The notes beneath the pieces are model-generated. The model made no database searches. It had not been told where the DNA came from and was given only the letters and a program-made list of their open reading frames with translations. Position numbers and translations under genes: made by a program. From contig DJJU01000011.1 in assembly GCA_002434305.1 (NCBI GenBank), positions 449,239 through 513,238 of the forward strand: a stretch of DNA of 64,000 nucleotides, written 5' to 3'. Source of the stretch: Alicycliphilus sp. UBA6560 (GTDB taxonomy: Bacteria > Pseudomonadota > Gammaproteobacteria > Burkholderiales > Burkholderiaceae_C). Positions 37,736-46,470 of this stretch are shown here, one piece after another (position 1 is the stretch's first letter; each line of letters opens with the position of its first letter).

Positions 37736-38428
37736 CTACAGGCCGCGCGCCGATAGCGACAGGCTGCGCCGGAACGCCGGCCGCAGCCGGTACAGCTGGG
37801 CCGGGCGGTGGGCGCCGCCGCCCTGCAGCGCCCCGGGCACGGGCTCCAGCATGGCGAGCTCGTCCATCTTGCGGCGAAAGCTCACTTTGTTGAGCGGCTC
37901 GCCCAGCACCGCCTCGTAGACCGCCTGCAGCTGCGGCAGCGTGAACTGCTCGCCGCACAGATGCACGGGCAGCGACGAATACTGGCTCTTGCCGCGAACC
38001 CGCCCCACCGCCTGGCGCACGATGTCGCCATGGTCGAAGGGCAGCGCCGGCAGGCCGTCCACCGGAGCCAGGCACACACCTTCACCCAAGCCCTGCAGCC
38101 GCTCGGCCGGCACCAGGGCGCAGTACACCACCGCCAGCGACCAGCCGCGCGGGTCGCGCGCCGGGCCGGAGAAGGTGGCCAGCTGCTCCAGGTAGGGCGG
38201 GCGCACGCCTGCCTTCTCCTGCAGCACGCGCAGGGCGCTGGCCTGCGCGTCGGCGTCTTCCCAGGGATGGATGAAGCCGCCCGGCAGGGCCCAGGTGCCT
38301 GCAAACGGCGCGCGTTCGCGGCGTGCCAGCAGCACCTGCAGCGCGCCCTGCTGCAGCGTGAGCAGGACGGCATCGACCGTGCACAGCACGGTGCCGGAAG
38401 CTGGGTTTGAGGACTTTGGATCAGGCAT
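37736..38428 (-). CDS. nrtR: NrtR-type Nudix-related transcriptional regulator of NAD metabolism
   Basis: A 230-residue protein with an N-terminal Nudix-like domain and a C-terminal winged helix (QFTLPQLQAVYEAVLGEPLN, then KVSFRRKMDEL), the NrtR architecture. The Nudix box is degenerate: where catalytic Nudix enzymes read REL-x-EE-x-G it has RVLQEKAG, losing key glutamates, as expected for an ADP-ribose-sensing regulator rather than a hydrolase. It is divergent from four NAD salvage genes, with a palindrome between them, which strongly supports the assignment. Autoregulation is possible since half-site-like GACTAAC/GACTAC occur by its own start. Confidence 0.85.
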   Translation of the reverse strand: MPDPKSSNPASGTVLCTVDAVLLTLQQGALQVLLARRERAPFAGTWALPGGFIHPWEDADAQASALRVLQEKAGVRPPYLEQLATFSGPARDPRGWSLAVVYCALVPAERLQGLGEGVCLAPVDGLPALPFDHGDIVRQAVGRVRGKSQYSSLPVHLCGEQFTLPQLQAVYEAVLGEPLNKVSFRRKMDELAMLEPVPGALQGGGAHRPAQLYRLRPAFRRSLSLSARGL

Positions 38429-38487
38429 GGACTAACAAGACTACCACCGGCGCCCCGCCGGCCGCTGGGCAAAGGTCGGACGCGCCA

Positions 38488-38510
38488 GTTAGTTGCGCAC
38501 ATAAACTAAC
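38488..38510. promoter_or_regulatory. Putative NrtR operator
   Basis: Perfect inverted repeat GTTAGTT-N9-AACTAAC, 36 bp upstream of the nicotinamidase start. It overlaps the -35 and spacer of a possible promoter (TTGCGC at 38493, 17 bp, TACACT at 38516), so binding would repress. It is AT-rich against a GC-rich background. Assignment to NrtR rests on location and symmetry. Confidence 0.6.
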
Positions 38511-38546
38511 GCCACTACACTGGCCCCATCGCACCGGGAAGCCGAC

Positions 38547-39401
38547 ATGACCGCCATCCACCTGCTCGCCATCGACCCCCAGAACGACTTTTGCGACCTG
38601 CCCGCCAGCTGGCACGGGCGCGACGCCGCTAGCGGCGCGGCCATCGCCCCTACCCTGCCCGTGGCGGGCGCCCATGCCGACCTGCAGCGCCTGGCCGCCC
38701 TGATTGCTGCGCAGGGCGATCGCATCGACCAGATCACCGTCACGCTGGACTCGCACCAGCGCTACGACGTGGCCCACCCGCTGTTCTGGCAGCGCGAGGG
38801 CGGCGCCCCGGTGGCGCCCTTCACGCCGATCACGGCGGCGCAGGTGCGCAGCGGCGAATACGCCCCGTGCGACGCCAGCGCCCGCGGGCGCGTGCTGGCC
38901 TACATGGACGCGCTGGAGGCCCAGGGCCGCTACACGCTCATGGTCTGGCCCGTGCACTGCGAGATCGGCAGCTGGGGCCACGGCGTGCACGCCGATGTTC
39001 TGGCCGCCTGCGGCCAATGGCAGGCGCGCCGCCAGCGTGCGGTCGCCAACGTCTTCAAGGGCATGAACCCCTGGACCGAGCACTACAGCGCCGTGCTTGC
39101 CGAAGTGCCCGACCCGCTCGATCCCGGCACCGACACCAACACCCGGCTGCTGGACGCGCTGGGCCAGGCCGAGCTGCTCCTGGTCGCCGGCCAGGCCAGC
39201 AGCCACTGCGTGCGCGCCACCACCGAGGACCTGCTGCGCCACCTGCCGCAGCGCGTGCCCGGATGGCAGCCCAGCCGCCTGGTGCTGCTGACCGACTGCA
39301 TGAGTCCGGTGGCTGGCTTCGAGGCCCAGCACGCCGCCTTCCTACAGGCCATGCAGGCCCAGGGCGCACGGCTGGCAGTTTCAAGCGAAATCAGCCTCTA
39401 A
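38547..39401 (+). CDS. pncA: Nicotinamidase / cysteine hydrolase family
   Basis: A 284-residue isochorismatase-fold hydrolase, probably deamidating nicotinamide to nicotinate. The catalytic Asp is in AIDPQNDFCDLP near the N-terminus, metal ligands are likely in TLDSHQRYDVAHP, and the nucleophilic cysteine is in GQASSHCVRATTEDLL. It is longer than E. coli PncA, with an insertion around the PVHCEIGSWGHGVH loop. First gene of the NAD salvage set. Its TAA stop is supplied by a family 1 repeat. Confidence 0.85.
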   Translation: MTAIHLLAIDPQNDFCDLPASWHGRDAASGAAIAPTLPVAGAHADLQRLAALIAAQGDRIDQITVTLDSHQRYDVAHPLFWQREGGAPVAPFTPITAAQVRSGEYAPCDASARGRVLAYMDALEAQGRYTLMVWPVHCEIGSWGHGVHADVLAACGQWQARRQRAVANVFKGMNPWTEHYSAVLAEVPDPLDPGTDTNTRLLDALGQAELLLVAGQASSHCVRATTEDLLRHLPQRVPGWQPSRLVLLTDCMSPVAGFEAQHAAFLQAMQAQGARLAVSSEISL

Positions 39402-39436
39402 CGCGCTCCAGTCAAGCGCCAGCAGCTATCAAACAA
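39387..39436 (+). repeat. Family 1 intergenic repeat copy
   Basis: AAATCAGCCTCTAACGCGCT followed by CCAGTCAAGCGCCAGCAGCT and ATCAAA. It contains the pncA stop codon and lies directly before the pncB ribosome binding site (AAGGAG). Confidence 0.75.
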
Positions 39437-39446
39437 GGAGTGATCC

Positions 39447-40637
39447 ATGGCCCCCATCATCACCAGCCTGCTGGACACCGACCTGTACAAGTTCACCATG
39501 TGGCAGGCGCTGCTGCACCGCCACCCGCAGACGCAGGCCGAGTACCGCTTCGTCTGCCGCAACCAGCCGGCCTACCCGCTGGCCTCGCTGGTGGACGCGG
39601 TCAACGCCGAGCTGGACGCGCTGTGCCGCCTGCGCTTCGCGCCCGATGAGCTGGACTATCTGGCCGGCCTGCGCTTCATCAAGAGCGACTTCATCGACTT
39701 CCTGCGCATCTTCCAGTTCCAGCGCGGCTTCATCGAGGCGCGGGCCCAGGGCGAGCAGCTCACCATCGTGGCGCGCGGCCCGCAGGTGCACGTGATGGGT
39801 TTCGAGATCTACGTGCTGGCCATCGTCAACGAGCTGTACTTCCGCCAGTTCGACAGCGCAGCGGCGCTCGCCGAGGGCCGCGCGCGCCTGTCCGCCAAGG
39901 TGGCCCGCCTGCAGCGCTGCGCAGCGCAAGGCCCGCGCCTGCGCCACCCCTTCGAGATGTTCGACTTCGGCCTGCGCCGGCGCTACAGCGGCGCCTGGCA
40001 GCGCGAGGTGGTGCAGGCCTTCGCGCAACAAGCGCCCGCCTGGTTCAAGGGCACCAGCAACGTGCTGCTGGCGCGCGACCTGGGGCTGGTGCCCATCGGC
40101 ACCATGGCGCACGAATACCTGCAGACCTACCAGGCGCTGGGCGTGCGGCTGCGCGACTTCCAGATCGCCGCGCTGGAGGACTGGGTGCAGGAATACCGCG
40201 GCGACCTCGGCATCGCGCTGACGGACACCGTGGGCATGGACGCCTTCCTGGCCGACTTCGACCTGTACTTTGCCAAGCTCTTCGACGGCCTGCGGCATGA
40301 CTCGGGCGACCCCGTCGCGTGGGGTGAAAAGGCCCTGGCGCACTACGCGCGACTGCGCATCGACGCCTCCACCAAGCGCTTCGTGTTCTCCGACGGGCTG
40401 AACCTGGAGCGCGCGCTGCAGCTGTACGCCCACTTCGGCGACCGGGTGCAGCTGGGCTTTGGCATCGGCACCCAGCTGACCAACGACCTGGGCCTCACGC
40501 CCCTGAACATCGTCATGAAGCTGGTGCGCGCCAACGGCCAACCGGTGGCGAAACTTTCCGATACGCCCGGCAAGACGCTGTGCGACGATGCTACGTTCCT
40601 GGCCTACCTGCGCCAGGTCTTCAACGTCAACGACTGA
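39447..40637 (+). CDS. pncB: Nicotinate phosphoribosyltransferase
   Basis: A 396-residue enzyme of the Preiss-Handler route, joining nicotinate and PRPP to form NaMN. The start MAPIITSLLDTDLYKFTMWQ is diagnostic. The conserved region around GTMAHEYLQTYQAL and the catalytic HDSGDPVAWGEK are intact; phosphate-binding residues lie in FGIGTQLTND. It lies 45 bp after pncA and 16 bp before nadE. Confidence 0.96.
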   Translation: MAPIITSLLDTDLYKFTMWQALLHRHPQTQAEYRFVCRNQPAYPLASLVDAVNAELDALCRLRFAPDELDYLAGLRFIKSDFIDFLRIFQFQRGFIEARAQGEQLTIVARGPQVHVMGFEIYVLAIVNELYFRQFDSAAALAEGRARLSAKVARLQRCAAQGPRLRHPFEMFDFGLRRRYSGAWQREVVQAFAQQAPAWFKGTSNVLLARDLGLVPIGTMAHEYLQTYQALGVRLRDFQIAALEDWVQEYRGDLGIALTDTVGMDAFLADFDLYFAKLFDGLRHDSGDPVAWGEKALAHYARLRIDASTKRFVFSDGLNLERALQLYAHFGDRVQLGFGIGTQLTNDLGLTPLNIVMKLVRANGQPVAKLSDTPGKTLCDDATFLAYLRQVFNVND

Positions 40638-40653
40638 ATCAACGAGTCACACC

Positions 40654-42345
40654 ATGCTCCGCATCACCCTGGCCCAGCTCAACCCGACCGTGGGCGACAT
40701 CGAAGGCAACACGCAGCGCATGGCCGCCGCCGCGCGGCAGGCGGCTGGCGAAGGCGCCCAGCTCATCGTGTTCGGCGAACTGGCCGTCACGGGCTTTCAG
40801 CCCGGCGACCTGCTGGCCGAACCCGGCTTCCTGGACCGCGTGGACGCCGCCCTGGCCCTGCTGCAGCGCGAAAGCGCGGCCCTGCCCGACCTGCACTGGG
40901 TGCTGGGCGCGCCCACGGCCCACGCGGGCGGTCCGAACGCCCTGCCGCACGACAGCCTGCTGGTGCTGCAGGGCGGACAGCTGCGCCTGTCCGTGGCGCG
41001 CCGGCAACTGGCCGCGCAGGGCGATCCGGACCTGCGCCGCCACTTCGCGCCAGGCCCGGCCGGCGCGCCCCAACTGCTGGACATTGGCGGCGTGCGGGTG
41101 GGCTTCGTGGTGGGCGAGGACCTTCAGGACGAGGCAACCACCGCCGCCCTGGCCGGCGCAGCCCCCGGGCTGGTGGTGCACATCGGCGCGCGCAGCAGCT
41201 GCCTGGGCCGGCGCGCCCGGCACCATGCCGAGTGCGCCCAGGCCAGCGAGCGCCTGCGCGCGCCGCTGGTCAGCGTGCAGCAGGTGGGCGGGCACGATGA
41301 CCTGGTCTACGACGGCGGCTCGCTGGCCGCCGTGCCGGGCGCCGGCGTGGTCTTCGAGGCGCTGCGCTTCGAGGAGGACGCGCCCCTGCTGGAGCTGCAC
41401 GACGGCGGCCGCCTGAGCGGCGCGCGCGGCCAGGCGCTGGCGGACGTGCTGACCCAGGGCCTGCCGCTCATGGAGTTCTACCGCCGCCAGATCGTGCTGG
41501 GCCTGCAGGACTATGCGCGCCGCTGCGGCTTTGCCAAGGTGCTGGTGGGCAGCTCGGGCGGGCTGGACAGCGCCCTGACCCTGGCCCTGGCCGTGCAGGC
41601 GCTGGGCGCGCAGAACGTGGTGGGCGTCACCATGCCCTCGCGTTTTTCCACCGCCGGCTCGGTTCAGGATTCGCTGGCGCTGGGCCGCAACCTGGGCATC
41701 GAGCTGCTCAGCCACCCCATCGCCGACCTGGTGGCCGCCTATGGCGGGCAGTTCCAGGGCAGCTTCGGCCAGCCGCTGGCCGGCCTGGCGCTGGAGAACG
41801 TGCAGGCGCGCATCCGCGGCACGGTACTGATGGAGTACTCCAACACCTTCGGCCACCTGCTGCTGACCACCGGCAACAAGTCCGAAATCTCCGTGGGCTA
41901 CTGCACGCTGTACGGCGACACCTGCGGCGGCCTGGGCCTGATCGGCGACATCTACAAGACCGAGGCCTTCGAGCTGGCGCGCCACCTCAACGCCCGGGCC
42001 GGGCGCGAGCTGGTACCACAGGCCGTCATCGACAAGCCGCCATCGGCCGAGCTGTCCCCGGGCCAGCGCGACGACGACAGCCTGCCGCCCTACCCGGTGC
42101 TCGACGAGGTGCTGAAGTTCCTGGTCGAAGGCCCGGCTCTGCCGCCGGCGCAGTACCAGGCCGCCCGCGCCTTCGTCGAGGAGCAGCAGCGCAGCGAGGA
42201 AGGCCGCGCCCTGGTGCAGCGCGTGCGCCGCCTGATGGCCATCAGCGAGTACAAGCGCCACCAGGCCGCGCCCGTGCTGCGCCTGCGCCCGCGCCCCTTC
42301 GGCGCCTACGGTCGGCAGATGCCGATCGCCGCGCGCCTGGGCTGA
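40654..42345 (+). CDS. nadE: NAD synthetase with degenerate glutaminase domain
   Basis: A 563-residue two-domain NadE. The C-terminal ATP pyrophosphatase domain is intact (SSGGLDSALTLAL at about 299-311, and TTGNKSEISVGYCTLYGD) and should amidate nicotinate adenine dinucleotide. The N-terminal nitrilase-like domain keeps the catalytic Glu42 (FGELAVTGF) but lacks the Cys: the family motif ICED-W is VVGEDLQ here, with Gly154 in the cysteine position. The expected Lys is replaced by Arg (SVARRQL, 113-119). This predicts loss of glutamine hydrolysis and dependence on free ammonia. The reading frame is clean. Confidence 0.93.
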   Translation: MLRITLAQLNPTVGDIEGNTQRMAAAARQAAGEGAQLIVFGELAVTGFQPGDLLAEPGFLDRVDAALALLQRESAALPDLHWVLGAPTAHAGGPNALPHDSLLVLQGGQLRLSVARRQLAAQGDPDLRRHFAPGPAGAPQLLDIGGVRVGFVVGEDLQDEATTAALAGAAPGLVVHIGARSSCLGRRARHHAECAQASERLRAPLVSVQQVGGHDDLVYDGGSLAAVPGAGVVFEALRFEEDAPLLELHDGGRLSGARGQALADVLTQGLPLMEFYRRQIVLGLQDYARRCGFAKVLVGSSGGLDSALTLALAVQALGAQNVVGVTMPSRFSTAGSVQDSLALGRNLGIELLSHPIADLVAAYGGQFQGSFGQPLAGLALENVQARIRGTVLMEYSNTFGHLLLTTGNKSEISVGYCTLYGDTCGGLGLIGDIYKTEAFELARHLNARAGRELVPQAVIDKPPSAELSPGQRDDDSLPPYPVLDEVLKFLVEGPALPPAQYQAARAFVEEQQRSEEGRALVQRVRRLMAISEYKRHQAAPVLRLRPRPFGAYGRQMPIAARLG

Positions 42346-42360
42346 GCCCGCCGCAAAATA

Positions 42361-42420
42361 ACAGCCAAAATGGCCTCCAGCGCTTGCCCATCAAGCGCTG
42401 GCAGCTCTCTTTTTGATAGT
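42361..42420 (+). repeat. Family 1 intergenic repeat, consensus-like copy
   Basis: CCAGCGCTTG (42377-42386) pairs perfectly with CAAGCGCTGG (42392-42401) around CCCAT, flanked by AAAATGGCCT and GCAGCTCTCTTTTTGATAG. It lies between nadE and nadM and could act as a weak terminator because of the following T-rich stretch. Confidence 0.85.
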
Positions 42421-42429
42421 CAATCCCGC

Positions 42430-43470
42430 ATGCTCGACACCGCCATCCTGATCGGCCGCTTCCAGCCCGTGCACAGCGGCCACCTGGCCCTGCTGCGCGA
42501 GGCGCTGGCGCAGGCGCGCCAGGTCATCGTCATCGCCGGCTCGGCCTTCCAGGCGCGCACACCCAAGAACCCCTTCACCTGGGAAGAGCGCGCGGCCATG
42601 CTGCGCGGCGCACTGGCGCCGCAGGAGGCTGCGCGCCTGCGCGTGCTGCCCGTGCGCGACTACTACGACCAGGCGCGCTGGGTGTCGGCCGTGCGCGCAG
42701 CCGTGGCGCCGCATGTGGAAGCCGGCGCGCGCATCGCGCTGGTCGGGCACTTCAAGGACGCCAGCAGCAGCTATCTGGCGTGGTTCCCCGACTGGCAGCT
42801 GGTCGACCTGCCGCGCCAGGGCGACATCGACGCCACCCGCATCCGCGACGCCTGGCTGGGTGCTGCCCCTGGCGCGCTGGACGCCGCCCTGGCGCCGCTG
42901 GCCGCCAGCCTGCCCGAGGCCACGCGCGCCCAGCTGCAGGCGCTGGCCGCCACGCCCCACTACGCCGATCTGCAGCAGGAGTGGCGCATGCTGCGCGCGT
43001 ACCGCGCCGCCTGGGCCGGTGCGCCCTACCCGCCCGTGTTCGTCACCGTGGACGCGCTGTTGCGCTGCCAGGACCAGGTGCTGCTGATCCGCCGCGCCCA
43101 GGCGCCCGGGCGCGGCCTGATGGCGCTGCCCGGCGGCTTCATCGAGCAGCGCGAGACGCTGTGGCAGTCCTGCCTGCGCGAGCTGGCCGAGGAGACGCAG
43201 TGCGCCCTGCCCGAGGCGCAGCTGCGCGCCGCGCTGCGCGGCGTGGCCGTGTTCGACCACCCGGACCGCAGCCAGCGCGGGCGCGTCATCAGCCACGTGC
43301 ACTACTTCGACCTGGAAGGCAGCGGCCCGCTGCCCGCCGTGCAGGCCGCCGACGATGCCAGCGAGGCCCGCTGGGTGCCGCTGGCGCAGCTGGGCGCCAT
43401 GGAGCCCCAGTTCCACGACGACCACTTCCACATCCTGGACCACTTCCTGGGGTTGACGCCGCCCTTGTGA
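42430..43470 (+). CDS. nadM: Bifunctional NMN adenylyltransferase / Nudix hydrolase
   Basis: A 346-residue fusion. The N-terminal nucleotidyltransferase has GRFQPVHSGH (9-18) and forms NAD or NaAD from the mononucleotide; the KNPFTWEERAAML segment and the C-terminal DIDATRIRDAW, corresponding to the ISSTxIR signature, support NadM. The C-terminal Nudix domain has an intact box (GGFIEQRETLWQSCLREL, then AEE), so it is probably an ADP-ribose pyrophosphatase. This contrasts with the degenerate box of NrtR next door. Confidence 0.93.
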   Translation: MLDTAILIGRFQPVHSGHLALLREALAQARQVIVIAGSAFQARTPKNPFTWEERAAMLRGALAPQEAARLRVLPVRDYYDQARWVSAVRAAVAPHVEAGARIALVGHFKDASSSYLAWFPDWQLVDLPRQGDIDATRIRDAWLGAAPGALDAALAPLAASLPEATRAQLQALAATPHYADLQQEWRMLRAYRAAWAGAPYPPVFVTVDALLRCQDQVLLIRRAQAPGRGLMALPGGFIEQRETLWQSCLRELAEETQCALPEAQLRAALRGVAVFDHPDRSQRGRVISHVHYFDLEGSGPLPAVQAADDASEARWVPLAQLGAMEPQFHDDHFHILDHFLGLTPPL

Positions 43471-43498
43471 GCGCCGCGGCCGGCGCTACCATCGTCCG

Positions 43499-45009
<1,511 letters not shown>

Positions 45010-45010
<1 letters not shown>

Positions 45011-45062
45011 ACAGACAACTGTCTGTTTTTCAGGCAATGCAATTGTCTGAAATTCGGACAAT
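45010..45062. promoter_or_regulatory. Candidate upstream activator sites for the sigma-54 regulator
   Basis: Two inverted repeats with a shared TGTCTG half-site: AACAGACA-AC-TGTCTGTT (45010-45027) and ATTGTC-N9-GACAAT (45042-45062, half-sites TGTCTG and CGGACA). They begin at the end of the activator gene and lie about 50-100 bp upstream of the -24/-12 promoter, the usual enhancer distance. Confidence 0.6.
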
Positions 45063-45092
45063 CCCGTCGCTGCAACGGAAAATTCCATAATA

Positions 45093-45105
45093 AATCAACG
45101 GCTTG
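45093..45105 (+). promoter_or_regulatory. Predicted IHF binding site
   Basis: AATCAACGGCTTG fits the WATCAANNNNTTR consensus at every position. It lies in an AT-rich stretch between the enhancer palindromes and the -24/-12 element, where DNA bending would bring activator and sigma-54 polymerase together. Confidence 0.5.
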
Positions 45106-45110
45106 CTTCC

Positions 45111-45126
45111 TGGCACGGCTTGTGCA
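45111..45126 (+). promoter_or_regulatory. Sigma-54 (-24/-12) promoter
   Basis: TGGCACGGCTTGTGCA matches TGGCACG-N4-TTGCW at all but one base, with GG and GC correctly spaced. Transcription should begin near 45138, about 22 bp before the binding-protein start codon at 45160. Confidence 0.75.
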
Positions 45127-45159
45127 GTCTCTCGTGCATCACTACAGGAGACAACCGCC

Positions 45160-46350
45160 ATGCAACGCCGCACCCTGGTGGCTCTGGCCGCCCTCGCCAG
45201 CGCCACGCTGTCTGCCCCCGCCTTCGCGCAGTCCGAGATCCGCATCGCCCACGTCTACAGTAAGACCGGCCCGCTGGAGGCCTACGGCAAGCAGACCCAG
45301 GCCGGCTTGATGATGGGGCTGGACTACGCCACCGGCGGCACCATGACCGTGGCCGGCAAGAAGCTGCTGGTGCTCGAGCGCGACGACCAGGGCAAGCCCG
45401 ACCTGGGCAAGAGCCTGCTGGCGGCGGCCTACTCCGATGACAAGGCCGACATCGCCGTCGGCCCCACGTCCTCCGGCGTGGCGCTGGCCATGCTGCCGGT
45501 GGCCGAGGAGTACAAGAAAATCCTGCTGGTCGAGCCCGCCGTGGCCGACGCCATCACCGGCGACAAGTGGAACAAGTACATCTTCCGCACCGGCCGCAAC
45601 AGCAGCCAGGACGCCATCAGCAACGCCGTGGCCATGGACAAGGAAGGCGTCACCGTGGCCACGCTGGCGCAGGACTACGCCTTCGGCCGCGATGGCGTGA
45701 AAGCCTTCAAGGACGCGCTCAAGCACGCCAAGATCGCGCACGAGGAATACCTGCCGCAAAACACCACCGACTTCACGGCCGGCATCCAGCGCATTGTCGA
45801 TGCGCTCAAGGACAAGCCCGGGCGCAAGGCCATCGAAGTCATCTGGGCCGGCGGCACCCCGCCCTTCAACGCCCTGGCGGCGCAGGACCTGAAGAAGCGC
45901 TTCGGCATCGAGGTCTTCACCGGCGGCAACATCCTGCCGGCCATGGCCGCGTACAAGAACTTCCCCGGCATGGAAGGCGCGACGTACTACTACTTCGGCA
46001 TCCCCAAGAACCCGGTGAACGACGCCATGGTCGCCATGCACTACAAGCAGTACAAGACGCCGCCAGACTTCTTCACCGCCGGAGGCTTCTCGGCCGCCAT
46101 GGCGCTGGTCACGGCGCTCAAGAGCACGAACGGTGAGACGGGCACGAACAAGCTCATCAAGGCCATGGAAGGCATGAGCTTCGAGACGCCCAAGGGCACG
46201 ATGACCTTCCGCAAGGAGGATCACCAGGCCATGCAGAGCATGTACCACTTCCGCATCAAGGACGACCCGGCCTTCGCCTGGGGCGTGCCCGAGCTGGTGC
46301 GCGAAATCAAGCCTGCGGAAATGCAGGTGCCGATCCGCAACACGCGCTGA
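45160..46350 (+). CDS. Branched-chain-type ABC transporter substrate-binding protein (first)
   Basis: A 396-residue periplasmic binding protein of the LivJ-like family. The signal peptide (MQRRTLVALAALASATLSA then PAFA) ends near residue 23. Mature features include IRIAHVYSKTGPLEAYGKQT, the VGPTSSGVALAMLPVAEEYK ligand-loop region, and VATLAQDYAFGRDGVKAF. It is the first gene behind the sigma-54 promoter, and CAGGAGA provides the ribosome site. Next is a PHB depolymerase rather than an amino-acid enzyme, so the ligand may be 3-hydroxybutyrate or a short oligomer. Ligand assignment is inference. Confidence 0.87.
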   Translation: MQRRTLVALAALASATLSAPAFAQSEIRIAHVYSKTGPLEAYGKQTQAGLMMGLDYATGGTMTVAGKKLLVLERDDQGKPDLGKSLLAAAYSDDKADIAVGPTSSGVALAMLPVAEEYKKILLVEPAVADAITGDKWNKYIFRTGRNSSQDAISNAVAMDKEGVTVATLAQDYAFGRDGVKAFKDALKHAKIAHEEYLPQNTTDFTAGIQRIVDALKDKPGRKAIEVIWAGGTPPFNALAAQDLKKRFGIEVFTGGNILPAMAAYKNFPGMEGATYYYFGIPKNPVNDAMVAMHYKQYKTPPDFFTAGGFSAAMALVTALKSTNGETGTNKLIKAMEGMSFETPKGTMTFRKEDHQAMQSMYHFRIKDDPAFAWGVPELVREIKPAEMQVPIRNTR

Positions 46351-46470
46351 ACCGGCCGCGCCCGGGCCGCACACGCCGCCCGGCTTGTACCGGCCCAGCC
46401 CACGGGCGCTGGGCACCGCTCCTGGGGCGCAGCGTCGCTCCCATTTCCCACTGCACAGGAGAGATCAGCC

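Noticed and set aside
46393..46414. Hairpin GCCCAG-N10-CTGGGC as terminator between the binding protein and the PHB depolymerase
   Set aside because: The stem is short and no T-run follows; the gap may simply be a GC-rich spacer or an mRNA-stability element.
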